Origin: Ectothiorhodospiraceae bacterium
GTDB lineage: Bacteria > Pseudomonadota > Gammaproteobacteria > Nitrococcales > Aquisalimonadaceae
Reading direction: 5' to 3'
Length of the DNA: 61,714 nt
NCBI GenBank assembly: GCA_020831845.1
Contig: JAFIFV010000085.1
Span: 1-61,714 of the forward strand
Part shown: positions 52,064 through 61,690 of the stretch, one piece after another
Position numbering within the stretch: the stretch's first letter is position 1
Layout: the number at the start of each line of letters is the position of its first letter
Notes under the pieces: generated by a model
What the model was told of the DNA's origin: nothing
Database searches by the model: none
Seen by the model: the letters and a program-made list of their open reading frames with translations, nothing else
Translations under genes and position numbers: made by a program

Positions 52064-52381
52064 CTACCATTCGACCAACAGGCTTTCCCCGCGCAGCCGG
52101 TAGCTGCAGGTCAGGCGCCATACCGGCTCACCATCCGGCGTGTCGACCGGCCGCCCTTCCCGCGTCAACACGTTGCGTTCCTTGTTCCCCATGGCACCCA
52201 TGTTACCCTGCAGCACGCTGACGCGAGCCGCGCAGGCGGCGCAGGTGCCGAAGCCACAACGCCAGTAGATGGGCAGTTCCAGGGAGCGCGCGAGATCCAG
52301 GATGGTGACATCGTCACCGTCGTGATAACGGACGACGCGCTGCTCGGGCATGTCGCCGCCGGAGAACGTGACGGTGGGCAT
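52064..52381 (-). CDS. Plant-type [2Fe-2S] ferredoxin
   Basis: A 105-residue ferredoxin. The cluster ligands are Cys42, Cys47, Cys50 (CGFGTCAAC) and Cys92 (RLTCSYRL), the normal 2Fe-2S pattern. It is the first gene of the ferredoxin-transglutaminase-oxidoreductase run on the minus strand. Its redox partner is unknown. Confidence 0.9.
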   Translation of the reverse strand: MPTVTFSGGDMPEQRVVRYHDGDDVTILDLARSLELPIYWRCGFGTCAACAARVSVLQGNMGAMGNKERNVLTREGRPVDTPDGEPVWRLTCSYRLRGESLLVEW

Positions 52382-52486
52382 GACTGACGTGTCTCCTGCT
52401 GACCTGATACTAGCCTTGTAAGGAGGTTAGTAAGTTAAGTAAACCCGAAGCACTTTCGCCATGCGGGATGCCAACCTGGAGCCTAC

Positions 52487-53770
52487 ATGAAACGCCGCAC
52501 CATCGTTATCGGCGGCCTCGCTGCCGTGCTGGTCACCGCACTGACAATCGGTAACATCCTCTTGTTCAATGCCTTGCCGAAGCCGAAGCGACTGGTGCAA
52601 CCGCTGGCATTCGAATACGGGGTCAATGGCCCCGAATTCCGGCTCAGCATGAACCTGCTGATGCAACAGCCGATCCTGCAGGGCAACCGGATGGAACTGT
52701 TCCAGGATGGAGAAGCCATTTACGGCGCCATGCTGGACTCCATACGCCAGGCCGAGCACTCCATCACCTTCGAAAAGTACGAATTCTGGGGCGAGGACGC
52801 CGCCGGCGTCTTCTCCGAGGCGCTGGCGGAGGCGGCCGAACGCGGAGTCGCTGTCCACGTGCTGCTGGATTTCATCGGCTCCGTTCAGGCCAACGGAGAG
52901 AAGTTCGAGCGCATGCAGGAAGCCGGTGCGGATGTGATCCGCTGGCGCAAACCCTCCTGGTATGAACTGGCGCGTTTCAATCACCGGACCCACCGCAAGC
53001 TGATGGTGGTGGACGGGCAACGAGGCTACATCGGCGGCGCCAATGTCGGGGATAACTGGCTGCCGGGCGAGGACCGGACCCCTTATCGTGACAACCACTT
53101 CCGCGTGGAAGGCCCGGTCGTGGGCCAGATGCAGGCGGCGTTCATGGAGAACTGGCTGGACGCACGCGGGGAACTGTTGCTGGGCAATGCCTATTTCCCC
53201 GTGCTTGCGGACGTCGGGGATGTCGACGCGCAGATCGTCAACAGCTCACCCCGGGAAGGCCGCCACCGTGTCCGGCACTTGCTGATCTACGCGCTGAACG
53301 CCGCCGAGGAGCGGATCACCATCAGCACCGCCTATTTCTATCCCGACGCATCGTTCCTGGATGCACTGACCGCCGCCGCGAAACGGGGTGTGGATGTGCG
53401 GATTCTGGTGCCCGGAGACAGCATCGACAAGGGCTTCGTGCGACACGCCTCGGTCAACCGCTGGGGCCCAATGCTGGAGGCCGGCGTGGAACTGTACGAG
53501 TACCAGCCTTCCATGTACCACTCGAAACTGATGAGCATCGACGACCAGTGGGCTACCATCGGCTCCACCAACCTGGACAACCGCTCGTTCCGCATCAACG
53601 ACGAGGCCAACCTGAACGTGTACGACGCGGGCTTCGCCAGGGATATCCGCGAGCTGATCGAAACCGACCTGGCGGATTCGGAACGCTACGACCTGGAGCG
53701 CTGGGAGCAGCGCCCCGTCCGCAAACGCCTGGCGGGGTGGATCACCTCCTTGATCGGCGCCCACCTGTAA
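52487..53770 (+). CDS. Cardiolipin synthase-like phospholipase D family protein
   Basis: A 427-residue protein with one N-terminal helix (TIVIGGLAAVLVTALTIGNI) and two HKD motifs: HRKLMVVD at 169-176 and HSKLMSID at 345-352, each followed by the family GG/TN block (YIGGANVGDNW; IGSTNLDNRSFRINDE). This matches ClsA/ClsB-type cardiolipin synthases, which condense phosphatidylglycerol or PE with PG. The division from other PLD proteins rests on these motifs only. Confidence 0.9.
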   Translation: MKRRTIVIGGLAAVLVTALTIGNILLFNALPKPKRLVQPLAFEYGVNGPEFRLSMNLLMQQPILQGNRMELFQDGEAIYGAMLDSIRQAEHSITFEKYEFWGEDAAGVFSEALAEAAERGVAVHVLLDFIGSVQANGEKFERMQEAGADVIRWRKPSWYELARFNHRTHRKLMVVDGQRGYIGGANVGDNWLPGEDRTPYRDNHFRVEGPVVGQMQAAFMENWLDARGELLLGNAYFPVLADVGDVDAQIVNSSPREGRHRVRHLLIYALNAAEERITISTAYFYPDASFLDALTAAAKRGVDVRILVPGDSIDKGFVRHASVNRWGPMLEAGVELYEYQPSMYHSKLMSIDDQWATIGSTNLDNRSFRINDEANLNVYDAGFARDIRELIETDLADSERYDLERWEQRPVRKRLAGWITSLIGAHL

Positions 53771-53792
53771 CCGCGCGCCGCGGAAATGATAA

Positions 53793-53820
53793 ACGGCGGG
53801 CGCAACATCGCGCCCGCCGT
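53793..53820. terminator. Bidirectional hairpin between cls and qmcA-like genes
   Basis: A 10-bp stem (ACGGCGGGCG and complement) with an 8-base loop, 22 bp after the cls stop and 35 bp before the stop of the convergent gene. No strong T tract. Confidence 0.6.
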
Positions 53821-53854
53821 CGATTGAGAGACTGCTTTCCTTGAGAGGTGCTGA

Positions 53855-54853
53855 TTACCGGGTGGTACCAGCATCCATCGCGGAGACGGCGGCGGGCGCA
53901 AACAGATCCCGCATGCCGCCAACGGAACTCATCAGGGCTGTCCCTTCCATCGGCACGAACACGCGGTCCCCGTCCTTGGCCAGGCGCGGCAGCATCTCGA
54001 TGTAGCGTTGGGCAATCAGGTAGTTGATGGCCTGCTGCGGGTCGGCCTTGTCGGCGATGGCCGCCATCACCGTCTGGATGGCCTGCGCCTCCCCTTCCGC
54101 GGTGAGAATGGCAGCCTGCCGGTCACCCTCGGCGCGGGCGATTTCCGCATCCCGGTCACCCTGGGCATTGAGGATGGCGGCCTGCTTGTCCCCTTCCGCC
54201 CGCTGGATCTCGGCTTCCTTGTAACCTTCGGCCTCGCGCACCATGGCGCGGCGCGAACGCTCCGCCACCATCTGCTTGTTCATGGCCTCACGGATCTCGT
54301 TGGGGATGTCGATGTCCCGGATCTCCACCCGGTTCACCTTCACGCCCCACTTGTTGCCCGCTTCATCCATGGTGCTCTGCAGGCTGTCGTTGATCTCCTC
54401 CCGGGACTCGAAGATGGCATCCAGCTCCATCTTGCCGATCTCCGAGCGCAGCGTGGTCTGGGCCAGGGTCTGGATGGCCAGCACCAGGTTCTCGGTGCCG
54501 TAGACGGCGGACTGGCCGTCCATGATCTGGTAGTAGAGCACGCCATCGATGGCCACACCGACGTTATCCTTGGTGATCACCGACTGACGCGGGAAATCCA
54601 GCACGATTTCCCGCATGTCGATCTTGCGCTCGCTGGTGATAAAGGCGTCCGTCCCCTCGAAGCGCAGGATGTTGATGGCCCGCGCCTGGTCAACGAACGG
54701 GATGATGATGTTCAGGCCGGGCTCCAGCGTGCGGTGATAGCGACCCAGACGCTCGATCACCATGGTCCGGCGCTGGGGCACCAGCACCAACCCGCTGCCG
54801 ACGATGGCAATGACGATCAGCAGTACAATTCCCAATACGATCAATTCAGTCAT
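53855..54853 (-). CDS. SPFH/band-7 protein, QmcA-like (paraslipin)
   Basis: A 332-residue protein with an N-terminal anchor helix (LIVLGIVLLIVIAIVGSGLV), an SPFH domain (IERLGRYHRTLEPGLNIIIPF...DNVGVAIDGVLYYQ...TLRSEIGKMELD), and a long coiled-coil with repeated A-E-G-D units (AEGDKQAAILNAQGDRDAEI, ARAEGDRQAAI). It matches QmcA/paraslipins, thought to organise membrane microdomains and regulate FtsH. The usual partner nfeD is absent on either side. Repeat element copy B lies just upstream. Confidence 0.92.
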   Translation of the reverse strand: MTELIVLGIVLLIVIAIVGSGLVLVPQRRTMVIERLGRYHRTLEPGLNIIIPFVDQARAINILRFEGTDAFITSERKIDMREIVLDFPRQSVITKDNVGVAIDGVLYYQIMDGQSAVYGTENLVLAIQTLAQTTLRSEIGKMELDAIFESREEINDSLQSTMDEAGNKWGVKVNRVEIRDIDIPNEIREAMNKQMVAERSRRAMVREAEGYKEAEIQRAEGDKQAAILNAQGDRDAEIARAEGDRQAAILTAEGEAQAIQTVMAAIADKADPQQAINYLIAQRYIEMLPRLAKDGDRVFVPMEGTALMSSVGGMRDLFAPAAVSAMDAGTTR

Positions 54854-54900
54854 ACGATCAACATCCTGTTATGGAAAAAAGATTAATTAAGCGAAACTGC

Positions 54901-55174
54901 TAAGGAAGCGCTGAAGTATTCACGCTGTCGCGCTCGAGCCCGGTTTTCGTTCGTGGCTAGAAGCAAGGGACCGCAGGTCGTGGTTCTACCTGTGGGGGCT
55001 TGCGACACCGCCACGGGCGAAAACCGGCCGAGCCCCGAGGGGTTACGGTCAGATTTTTCGCGCTGCGTCGTTGCGGCGCTTGACCGTGGAACCACCACGG
55101 CGCTGCGCACCGCGCCTGGCATCGCGAAAAATCTGACCGTAACGCGGCAGCGTGAATACTTCAGTGCTTCCTTA
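54901..55174. repeat. Palindromic repeat element, copy B
   Basis: A 274-bp element with 27-bp terminal inverted arms (54901-54927 and 55148-55174, one mismatch; first bases TAAGGAAGCGCTGAAGTATT). Inside are two further stems: an imperfect 17-bp stem at 54941-54957 / 55010-55026 and a perfect 21-bp stem at 55042-55062 / 55123-55143 (begins GTTACGGTCAGATTTTTC). The overall shape is a three-stem junction. The same order of stems occurs in copy C on the other strand. It contains no plausible gene. It ends 10 bp before the hemY stop and stands between hemY and the qmcA-like gene. Confidence 0.92.
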
Positions 55175-55184
55175 AGGGCCTGCA

Positions 55185-56453
55185 TCATCCGGTAGCGTTG
55201 CGGGCCTCCAGCGGCTGCTCCGGCTCGGCCCGCGGCTGCTCCAGCGCCGACAGTTCAGCCAGCGGCGCCATGCCGGACGCCATTTCCAGTCCCCGCCGGA
55301 AATGATACCTGCTCTTGTCCGGCTCCCCGCGACGCTCCAGCACATCGGCGAGCAGATAGTGCGCCTCTGCCGGCGCACCGCGGCTGACCGCTGCCTCGAG
55401 ATACGACTGACCCCTTCCCCAGAGCTGGGATCGCAGGGCCAGCTTGCCCGCTGCCATGAGAAGCTGCGGGTCGTCCGGATGCTGCTTCAGCCAGGCTTCC
55501 ACCGTGGTCAGCAAGCGTGTTGGGTCCTCCGGCTCAAGCCGGCTATAGCGCTGCACCCAATGCGGGTCCCACCGCTTCTTCAGCTCGCTCCGGATCAGTT
55601 TCTCGGTTTCCGAGTGGGAGGGATCGGTGGCCAGCATGGCGTCCACGTAGGCCGCCAGCACCTGCTGGTCCTCGCAGATGGCCCGGGGAAGGGCCGCCCA
55701 GGTCTGGCGCAGCTTCGCCGAGCCCTCGCGGGCAGCGTTGCCCAGCACGCCGATCCCGGCCGCGCGCTCGAGGGCCGACAGTCTGCCCGCGGGAAGCTGC
55801 CCGGCATGCCGCCGCAGCGCCGGCAGGATTTCCATCAGCCGATCCCACTCGCCCAGCCGCTCGCAGGTGTAGGACAACAGTTCCAGCACACGGGGCTGGC
55901 GTGGCCATTTCTCCTGGAGCACGTTCAAGGTGGCGAAGGCAGTCTCGAACTGCCCATCCTCCACATAAAGCTGCGCCTGCAGCAAGCCCACCGCCAGCCG
56001 TGACTCCGGCGCCGAGCGGTCAGCCAGCGCCAGGTAACGGTCCCGGCGCACGCCGGCTCCGGTGCGATGTGCAGCCCAGGCCGCGCCGAGATAATGCAGC
56101 AGCGGCGTTTCGCTGTGCTCCACCGTCTTCACCATTTCCTTTTCGGCGGTGTCGAAGTCACCCTCCGCCAAACGGCGCAGGCCGCGAAGCAATCTGCCCC
56201 GTGCCAGCATCTGCTTGCGGTGGCGCCACCAGTTCCTCATCCCGGCCGGACTACGCACGATACCGGCCAGCACGCGAACCAGGAAATACAACGCCAGGGC
56301 CGCTGCCAGAAGCACCCCGATGGCCAGAAACAGACTGGTCTGCACCGTGGTGCCCGCCGCATGGACCAGCACGTAGCCGGGCTGATCATGGAACCAGAGC
56401 GCGGCCAGTACGCTCAGCAGCAATACGATGAGTATCAGGAAGAGCTTTCTCAT
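55185..56453 (-). CDS. hemY: HemY, inner-membrane TPR protein of the heme locus
   Basis: A 422-residue protein with two N-terminal membrane helices (KLFLILIVLLLSVLAALWFHD; SLFLAIGVLLAAALALYFLV) and TPR-like helices through the rest (GAAWAAHRTGAGVRRDRYLA, LELLSYTCERLGEWDRLMEI). It matches proteobacterial HemY, which is not the Bacillus oxidase of the same name; its role in tetrapyrrole flux is not settled. Its start overlaps the hemDX stop by 4 bp. It ends the algZ-algR / hemC-hemDX-hemY block. Confidence 0.92.
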   Translation of the reverse strand: MRKLFLILIVLLLSVLAALWFHDQPGYVLVHAAGTTVQTSLFLAIGVLLAAALALYFLVRVLAGIVRSPAGMRNWWRHRKQMLARGRLLRGLRRLAEGDFDTAEKEMVKTVEHSETPLLHYLGAAWAAHRTGAGVRRDRYLALADRSAPESRLAVGLLQAQLYVEDGQFETAFATLNVLQEKWPRQPRVLELLSYTCERLGEWDRLMEILPALRRHAGQLPAGRLSALERAAGIGVLGNAAREGSAKLRQTWAALPRAICEDQQVLAAYVDAMLATDPSHSETEKLIRSELKKRWDPHWVQRYSRLEPEDPTRLLTTVEAWLKQHPDDPQLLMAAGKLALRSQLWGRGQSYLEAAVSRGAPAEAHYLLADVLERRGEPDKSRYHFRRGLEMASGMAPLAELSALEQPRAEPEQPLEARNATG

Positions 56454-58426
56454 GACCCCTCCTCACGGTTCCCGCCACGGCGCTCAGGCAAGCTTGGCAA
56501 CTCGGGGCGGATGTCCTTGCCTGCGAGTTCACGCAGCGTCTCCAGAGCTCTTTCCACCTGGGGGTCGTCCTGGCGGAAGTAGCGCTCCAGCCACTCCTGG
56601 GCCTGGACCAGGCTGTCCCGGTACACCTCCGACTGCTCCTGAACCAGTGCCAGCCGGGCGGTCTGGAGCTGCAGACGCAGATTCTCGCGCAGGAACCACT
56701 CCTCGTCCGGTGCCATCAGCACCGGAGGCGGCCCCTCCCGGCGAACCACCACCAGACTGGAAAGGCTGGTGGTGAGCTGGTGCCAGGCCCGTTCCGATGC
56801 CTGGCGCCAGCCGTCCCAGGTGGACAGATCGGCGTCCGGCTGCCGGCCCATGGGCTCGGCGTCCAGGCGGGCGATCTCCTCGTGCACCAGCCACTGATCA
56901 GCCTGCGCCGCCATGGCCGCCAACCGGGAGGAAGTACCCGCAACATCCACCGTGCGTACGTCCAGCAAGGCATTGATATGCTCACGCAGCGCCTCGCGCT
57001 GAGGCACCGCGCGGCCGCCCAGTTGTTCCAGCAGCGTATCCGCCTCCTTCAGCGCGGCCAGCGCGCCGCTGACATCGCCCCGCAGCTCGAGGCGATGGCG
57101 CGCCATGCCGTAGAGGTAATCCACCTCGGACCGGATCCAGTCATCCCGGTGCGCTGCGGCCAGCTCCTCCAGCCGCTCCATGCGCTCGTCCACGCGCCCC
57201 TGCGACTGCCGGACCTGCTGCATGGCCTCCTCGGCACGGGCGAGATCGCGCACGTGGGACTGGTGTTCAGCCGCCAGGTTGTCCACCCTCCCTGCCAGCC
57301 TTTCCGCGCTGGACACCGCGCTGTCACGGAGCTCGGCAAGCTCGAGGTCGGTCACCAGCCCTTCCTGGGAGGATTCCAGCGCTTGCAGGCGCTCGTAGAG
57401 CCACCACCCACCGGCGGCCACGACTGCGGCAAGAATCAGCAGCAGCACCAGCGCCAGGGCGGCAAGGCCGGCGGCGGATCTGGGAGAGCCGCTATCCGCG
57501 GTGGTTTCCCTGCCGTCGCCTCCCCGGCCACTGTCGCCACCCTCGGAATTGCCGGGCAGAGCCGGCGGAGGATTGGTGTCTCCGGACGTCTCACCCGTCT
57601 GGCGCTTGTTGTTATCCTCGTCCTTCATCGCCACACCCCCGTTGCCATGCTTCTTTCGCCAGTTCACCAGCCCTTCCACCAGGCCGGCATCACTGGCTTC
57701 CGGCGCCACCACGATGCCGTCGGTGAACCCGCGGACCCGGGCCGCTGTCGCCACCCGGCCACTGACCGTGACCAGCCCGGAACCCAGCAGTGCTTCGCGC
57801 CCGTCCGGCCCGACCAGGGCCAGCAGGTTGTCAAGCCCCTCCAGGCTGGTGACCACCACCACCTGGATTCCACCGCGCTGCCAACGCTCCATCAACGGCG
57901 CCGGATCGGCGTCCGGACGGGTGCGGCGGTAGACTTCCAGCGTGCTGACGCGGGCACCGCGTTCACGCAATGTCTCGGCCAGGACCTCCCGACCGCCGAT
58001 ACCGCGGACCAGCAGGGTGCGCTGGTCCGCGGTCTGATGCATGCGCGGGTGCGCCAGCAGGCCCTCGCTGGTATAGGGCCCGTCCGGACACACCGCCACC
58101 GGGATCTTCCATTTCTCCAGTGCCTCCGCTGTGGCGCGGCCGAGGGCGGCGACCTCCGGCCCGTCGGGCCAGCTCAGCCCGCGCTGCTGCATCAGTTCCA
58201 GACAGCAATGCACCGCGTTCGGGCTGGTGAAGATAACCAGTTGCTGCTCGGCCAGGCCGGCGAATCCGGGGTCCAGCGCCTCGGAATCCGCCAACGGCTC
58301 GATAGAAAGCACCGGAAATTGCACCGGCACCGCACCCTCGGCCTCCAGCATGGCGCAAAGCAGACCGCACTGGTGGCCGGGCCGCGTGACCAGCACTTCC
58401 AGCCCCTGAAGGCGCCCATTGCTCAC
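56450..58426 (-). CDS. hemDX: HemD-HemX fusion: uroporphyrinogen-III synthase plus HemX domain
   Basis: A 658-residue protein. Residues 1 to about 258 are uroporphyrinogen-III synthase ([49 protein letters not shown]), which closes hydroxymethylbilane. A linker rich in N/G/D leads to a membrane helix at about 317-340 ([20 protein letters not shown]) and a HemX-type coiled, helical periplasmic part to the end. In E. coli these are two genes, hemD and hemX. No stop codon or ribosome-binding site was found at the junction. It overlaps hemC and hemY by 4 bp each. Confidence 0.93.
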   Translation of the reverse strand: MSNGRLQGLEVLVTRPGHQCGLLCAMLEAEGAVPVQFPVLSIEPLADSEALDPGFAGLAEQQLVIFTSPNAVHCCLELMQQRGLSWPDGPEVAALGRATAEALEKWKIPVAVCPDGPYTSEGLLAHPRMHQTADQRTLLVRGIGGREVLAETLRERGARVSTLEVYRRTRPDADPAPLMERWQRGGIQVVVVTSLEGLDNLLALVGPDGREALLGSGLVTVSGRVATAARVRGFTDGIVVAPEASDAGLVEGLVNWRKKHGNGGVAMKDEDNNKRQTGETSGDTNPPPALPGNSEGGDSGRGGDGRETTADSGSPRSAAGLAALALVLLLILAAVVAAGGWWLYERLQALESSQEGLVTDLELAELRDSAVSSAERLAGRVDNLAAEHQSHVRDLARAEEAMQQVRQSQGRVDERMERLEELAAAHRDDWIRSEVDYLYGMARHRLELRGDVSGALAALKEADTLLEQLGGRAVPQREALREHINALLDVRTVDVAGTSSRLAAMAAQADQWLVHEEIARLDAEPMGRQPDADLSTWDGWRQASERAWHQLTTSLSSLVVVRREGPPPVLMAPDEEWFLRENLRLQLQTARLALVQEQSEVYRDSLVQAQEWLERYFRQDDPQVERALETLRELAGKDIRPELPSLPERRGGNREEGS

Positions 58427-59364
58427 GGCTGCTCCTCCGCATCGCGGAACAGTTCATCAAGAATCTCGCGGCCACCGCGGGCCAACAGGTCCCGGCCCAG
58501 CCGCGTTCCCAGGGCCTCCGCCTCCTCGGCGCTGCCGCGCAGTTCGCCTCGCACCATGTGGCTGCCATCGACGGCGCCGACGAAGCCGCGCAGGTGCAGT
58601 TCGCTGCCCTGCAACTCGGCGTAGGCGCCAATGGGCACCTGGCAGCTGCCCTCCAATTGCCGGTTCATGGCGCGCTCGGCGCTGAGGCGGATAAAGGAAT
58701 CGGCGTGATTCAGCGGCTCGATCAAGCGCTCCACCTCCGGATCGCCCAGACGGCACTGGATACCCAGTGCGCCCTGGCCCACCGCCGGCAGGCTTTCCTC
58801 CGGCGGCATGCGCCGGGCGATCCGCTCGGCCAGACCCAGCCGCTGCAAACCCGAGGCGGCCAGGATGATGGCGTCGAACCGGCCCTCGTCGAGCTTGGCC
58901 AGTCGTGTGTTCACACTGCCGCGCAGCGTCTCCACCTGGAGATCCGGCCGGCGCGCCTTGACCTGGCTCTGCCGGCGCAGACTGGCGGTACCCAGGCGGG
59001 CACCCTGCGGAAGCGCATCCAGCGCCGGGTAGTGATTGGACACGAAGGCATCACACGGATCACCCCGGTCCAGAATCACCGGCAGGTGGAGTTCGGCGGT
59101 CATCACTGCCGGAACATCCTTCATGGAATGCACGGCGATATCAGCCCGGCCGTCCAGCAACCCTTCCTCCAGCTCTTTCAGGAACAGCCCCTTGCCGCCG
59201 ATCTTTGCCAGCGGGGCGTCCAGTATGCGGTCACCACGGGTGCTCATCTTCACCAGCTCCACGGTGAGGCCGGGATGGAGTTCACGCAACCGTTCCGCCA
59301 CGTGTTCGGCCTGCCAGACGGCCAGCGGGGACTTGCGGGTTGCTATACGTAGGGTAGATGCCAT
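58423..59364 (-). CDS. hemC: Hydroxymethylbilane synthase HemC
   Basis: HemC (porphobilinogen deaminase) makes hydroxymethylbilane from four porphobilinogens. The 313-residue product starts [20 protein letters not shown] and has [30 protein letters not shown], and the cofactor-binding Cys241 in [14 protein letters not shown]. It is 81 bp downstream of the algR-like gene on the same strand and coupled to hemDX. Confidence 0.97.
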   Translation of the reverse strand: MASTLRIATRKSPLAVWQAEHVAERLRELHPGLTVELVKMSTRGDRILDAPLAKIGGKGLFLKELEEGLLDGRADIAVHSMKDVPAVMTAELHLPVILDRGDPCDAFVSNHYPALDALPQGARLGTASLRRQSQVKARRPDLQVETLRGSVNTRLAKLDEGRFDAIILAASGLQRLGLAERIARRMPPEESLPAVGQGALGIQCRLGDPEVERLIEPLNHADSFIRLSAERAMNRQLEGSCQVPIGAYAELQGSELHLRGFVGAVDGSHMVRGELRGSAEEAEALGTRLGRDLLARGGREILDELFRDAEEQP

Positions 59365-59445
59365 GAATGGAACGCTTCCTCAGCGGGTCGAAACAGACTG
59401 CATAGCATGCCATGGCAGCGGCCTGCAGATAAAAGGCGATATCCG

Positions 59446-60204
59446 TCAGCCGGTGCCGGCATCGCCACGGTCGCGGAGCAGGCGACGGACGTCCGCGACA
59501 TGGCGCCGACTGACTTCCAGACGCTGCGACACCCCTCTGAGCAGGAGATATCGGCGCCCATCCAGGTCCTTCTCCAGACCCAGGAGCCGATCACGGGCCA
59601 CCAGCGCGTTTCGGTGGATACGCACGAACCGGTCGGCGAACTCATCCTCGAGCTGCCGAAGCGATTCCTCGATCAGGTCCTCGCCTTCGGTGTGACAGAC
59701 GGTGACGTACTTGTGCTCGGCCTGAAAGTAATGGATCTCCGCTACCGGTATCAGCTCCAGCGCGCCCCGACGGCGACACAGAATGTGCTGGCGGCCATCC
59801 CCGGGTGGCTGTTCCCGCTGTTCCTCCAGGGCTTCGAGCTGGGCGCGGTTCAGGCTGCAGGCCCGGGTCAGGGCCTGCTGCAGCCGCTCCCGCCGCACCG
59901 GCTTCAGCAGATAATCCACCCCGCTGGCCTGAAACGCATCCAGCGCGTGCTCGCCGTAGGCAGTGACGAAGATGATCGCCGGCGGCTGCCGCTGCAGGGC
60001 AAGTTCCCGTGCGGCGTCCAGGCCATCCTTGCCCGGCATGCGGATATCCATCAGCACCACCTGCGGCCCGTGCTGCTGCGCCAGGCGTACCGCCTCATCC
60101 CCATTCCTGGCGCCGGCCACCACCTGGTAGCCGCCGATGTCCTCCACCAGCTGCGCCAGCCGCTCCCGCGCCGGCGCCTCGTCGTCAACAATCAGCACCT
60201 TCAT
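59446..60204 (-). CDS. algR: LytTR response regulator, AlgR-like
   Basis: A 252-residue response regulator: receiver domain with Asp53 in LMDIRMPGKDG and FVTAYGEHALDAFQA, and a C-terminal LytTR DNA-binding domain (EIHYFQAEHKYVTVCHTEGE, RIHRNALVARDRL). AlgR sits directly upstream of hemC in Pseudomonas as well, and controls alginate, type IV pili and virulence there. The gene overlaps the histidine kinase gene by 4 bp. The targets here are unknown. Confidence 0.9.
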   Translation of the reverse strand: MKVLIVDDEAPARERLAQLVEDIGGYQVVAGARNGDEAVRLAQQHGPQVVLMDIRMPGKDGLDAARELALQRQPPAIIFVTAYGEHALDAFQASGVDYLLKPVRRERLQQALTRACSLNRAQLEALEEQREQPPGDGRQHILCRRRGALELIPVAEIHYFQAEHKYVTVCHTEGEDLIEESLRQLEDEFADRFVRIHRNALVARDRLLGLEKDLDGRRYLLLRGVSQRLEVSRRHVADVRRLLRDRGDAGTG

Positions 60205-61241
60205 CCCAAGGCCTGTCCCTGTGTTGCGGTTCGATACGGGAATACCAGCGTCACGGTGTACCGTTCATCCGCTGCCCGGGCATGCAGCCAGGCGCTCCCG
60301 GGAAACGCGAGCTCAAGCCGTTGCCTGACGTTATCCTGCGCCATGCCCATGCCCCCCTGCCGGGCAACGCCCTCCGGGCCTGGCAGGGGATTGCTGATGG
60401 CGATACGCAACCGCCGCCCCTGGCGTTCCCCGGTCACGATGATTTCGCCGCCGTCCACCAGCGGCTCTACTCCATGATAGACGGCATTCTCCAGCAATGG
60501 CTGCAAGGTCAGCGCCGGGACCATCGCGTCCATGGGCAGAGCATCCACGCGCCACTTCACCCGCAGGCGCTCCTCGAGACGCAAACCTTCGATACGCAGG
60601 TAATCCCGTGCCAGCGCCAGTTCCTGGCCCAGCGTGTTGTCACCCACGCCACCGCGCAGGCCGGCGCGAAACAGCTCCGCCAGATCCTCCACGGCCTCTT
60701 CCGCGCGTTCCGGTTTGCTGCGGATCATCGACGCTATGGTATTCAGGCTGTTGAACAGGAAGTGCGGGCGAATACGGGATTGCAGGGACTCGACGCGGGC
60801 CTGGGTTTCCGCCATCAACTGGCGCCGCCAGGCCCGCTGCAGATAGAAGTAGTGCATGACCAGGCCGACAACTATCACCGCCATCGCCGCCGCCCGGGCG
60901 TGAAACGACAGGTGTTCCGGCGACAGGCTGTCCAGCCGCCCCATCGAGCGCCAGGCGGACTCGGTCACCAGGACCGTCACCAGTACGATCACCGCGCCGG
61001 CCAACGTCGCCGCCGGAAGCACGTCCAGCCGGTTCAGCCAGCGGCGCAGCAGGCACAGCAGCAGGCAGCTTGCCAGCGCAATCCACTGCACGTAGAGCGA
61101 ATAGAGGCTGAGCGCCCACCAGCGATTGCCGTGCGGCTGCGCCAGCACCAGCAGGAACACCAGCAGCTGGGCGATCACCACCACGCTGAACAGCGTTCGC
61201 AAGCGGCAGAACTCGGGCAGAAACTCATCGTTGTTATTCAT
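60201..61241 (-). CDS. algZ: LytS/AlgZ-type sensor kinase
   Basis: A 346-residue protein with four predicted membrane helices (about 17-35, 45-66, 77-95, 117-135) and a His_kinase domain with His160 in SRIRPHFLFNSLNTIASMIR. The ATP-binding region includes LLENAVYHGVEPLVDGGEII and QDNVRQRLEL. It pairs with the downstream AlgR-like gene. A typical HATPase N box is present but short, as in AlgZ. Confidence 0.9.
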   Translation of the reverse strand: MNNNDEFLPEFCRLRTLFSVVVIAQLLVFLLVLAQPHGNRWWALSLYSLYVQWIALASCLLLCLLRRWLNRLDVLPAATLAGAVIVLVTVLVTESAWRSMGRLDSLSPEHLSFHARAAAMAVIVVGLVMHYFYLQRAWRRQLMAETQARVESLQSRIRPHFLFNSLNTIASMIRSKPERAEEAVEDLAELFRAGLRGGVGDNTLGQELALARDYLRIEGLRLEERLRVKWRVDALPMDAMVPALTLQPLLENAVYHGVEPLVDGGEIIVTGERQGRRLRIAISNPLPGPEGVARQGGMGMAQDNVRQRLELAFPGSAWLHARAADERYTVTLVFPYRTATQGQALG

Positions 61242-61310
61242 GCGTTTGCAGTTTGCGTTTCCCGCCTGCGGGTGGCAAGCGGAGGCTGTGACTAACCCTT
61301 CAGGCGGTAA

Positions 61311-61580
61311 AGGAAGCGCTGATTGATTCCCGCGCTCGCGTTACAGTCGGCTCGTTCGCGATACGAGGCGCGGTGCGCAGCGCCGTGGTCTTTCCACGGT
61401 CAAGCACCGCAACAACGTAGCGCGAACGATCCGACTGTAACCCTCTGGGGCTCGGCCGATTTTCGCCCGTGGCGTTGTCGCAAGCCACCGCAGGTAGAAC
61501 CACTACCTACGGCACCTTGCTTCTCGCCACGAACGAAAATCGGACTCGAGCGCGAACGAGGGAATCAATCAGCGCTTCCT
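61311..61580. repeat. Palindromic repeat element, copy C
   Basis: A 270-bp element with perfect 21-bp terminal inverted arms (61311-61331, 61560-61580; AGGAAGCGCTGATTGATTCC). Its interior is, on the other strand, closely similar to copy B: both have GCGAACGA/TCGTTCGC-type stem ends, the words CGCGGTGCGCAGCGCCGTGG and CCACGGTCAAG, and the GGTTCTACCTG / CAGGTAGAACC word. The order is reversed relative to B. It is just upstream of the algZ-like gene and may contain or influence its promoter. Confidence 0.9.
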
Positions 61581-61594
61581 AAAGCCATCATTCA

Positions 61595-61690
61595 GTGATT
61601 TCCACACTGGTGTGGCAAGGCGCGAGGAGGGAGGTGTAGCAGGGTTACATGACCGACGAGCAACGCAGACCACGGCAGTGTGGAAATCAC
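61595..61690. repeat. 15-bp inverted repeat at the contig end
   Basis: GTGATTTCCACACTG at 61595-61609 and its exact complement at 61676-61690 enclose 66 bp with no obvious gene. The sequence then runs into a GC palindrome GGGCGCCC and a final T run. It may be one end of another repeated or mobile unit cut off by the contig end. Confidence 0.6.
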
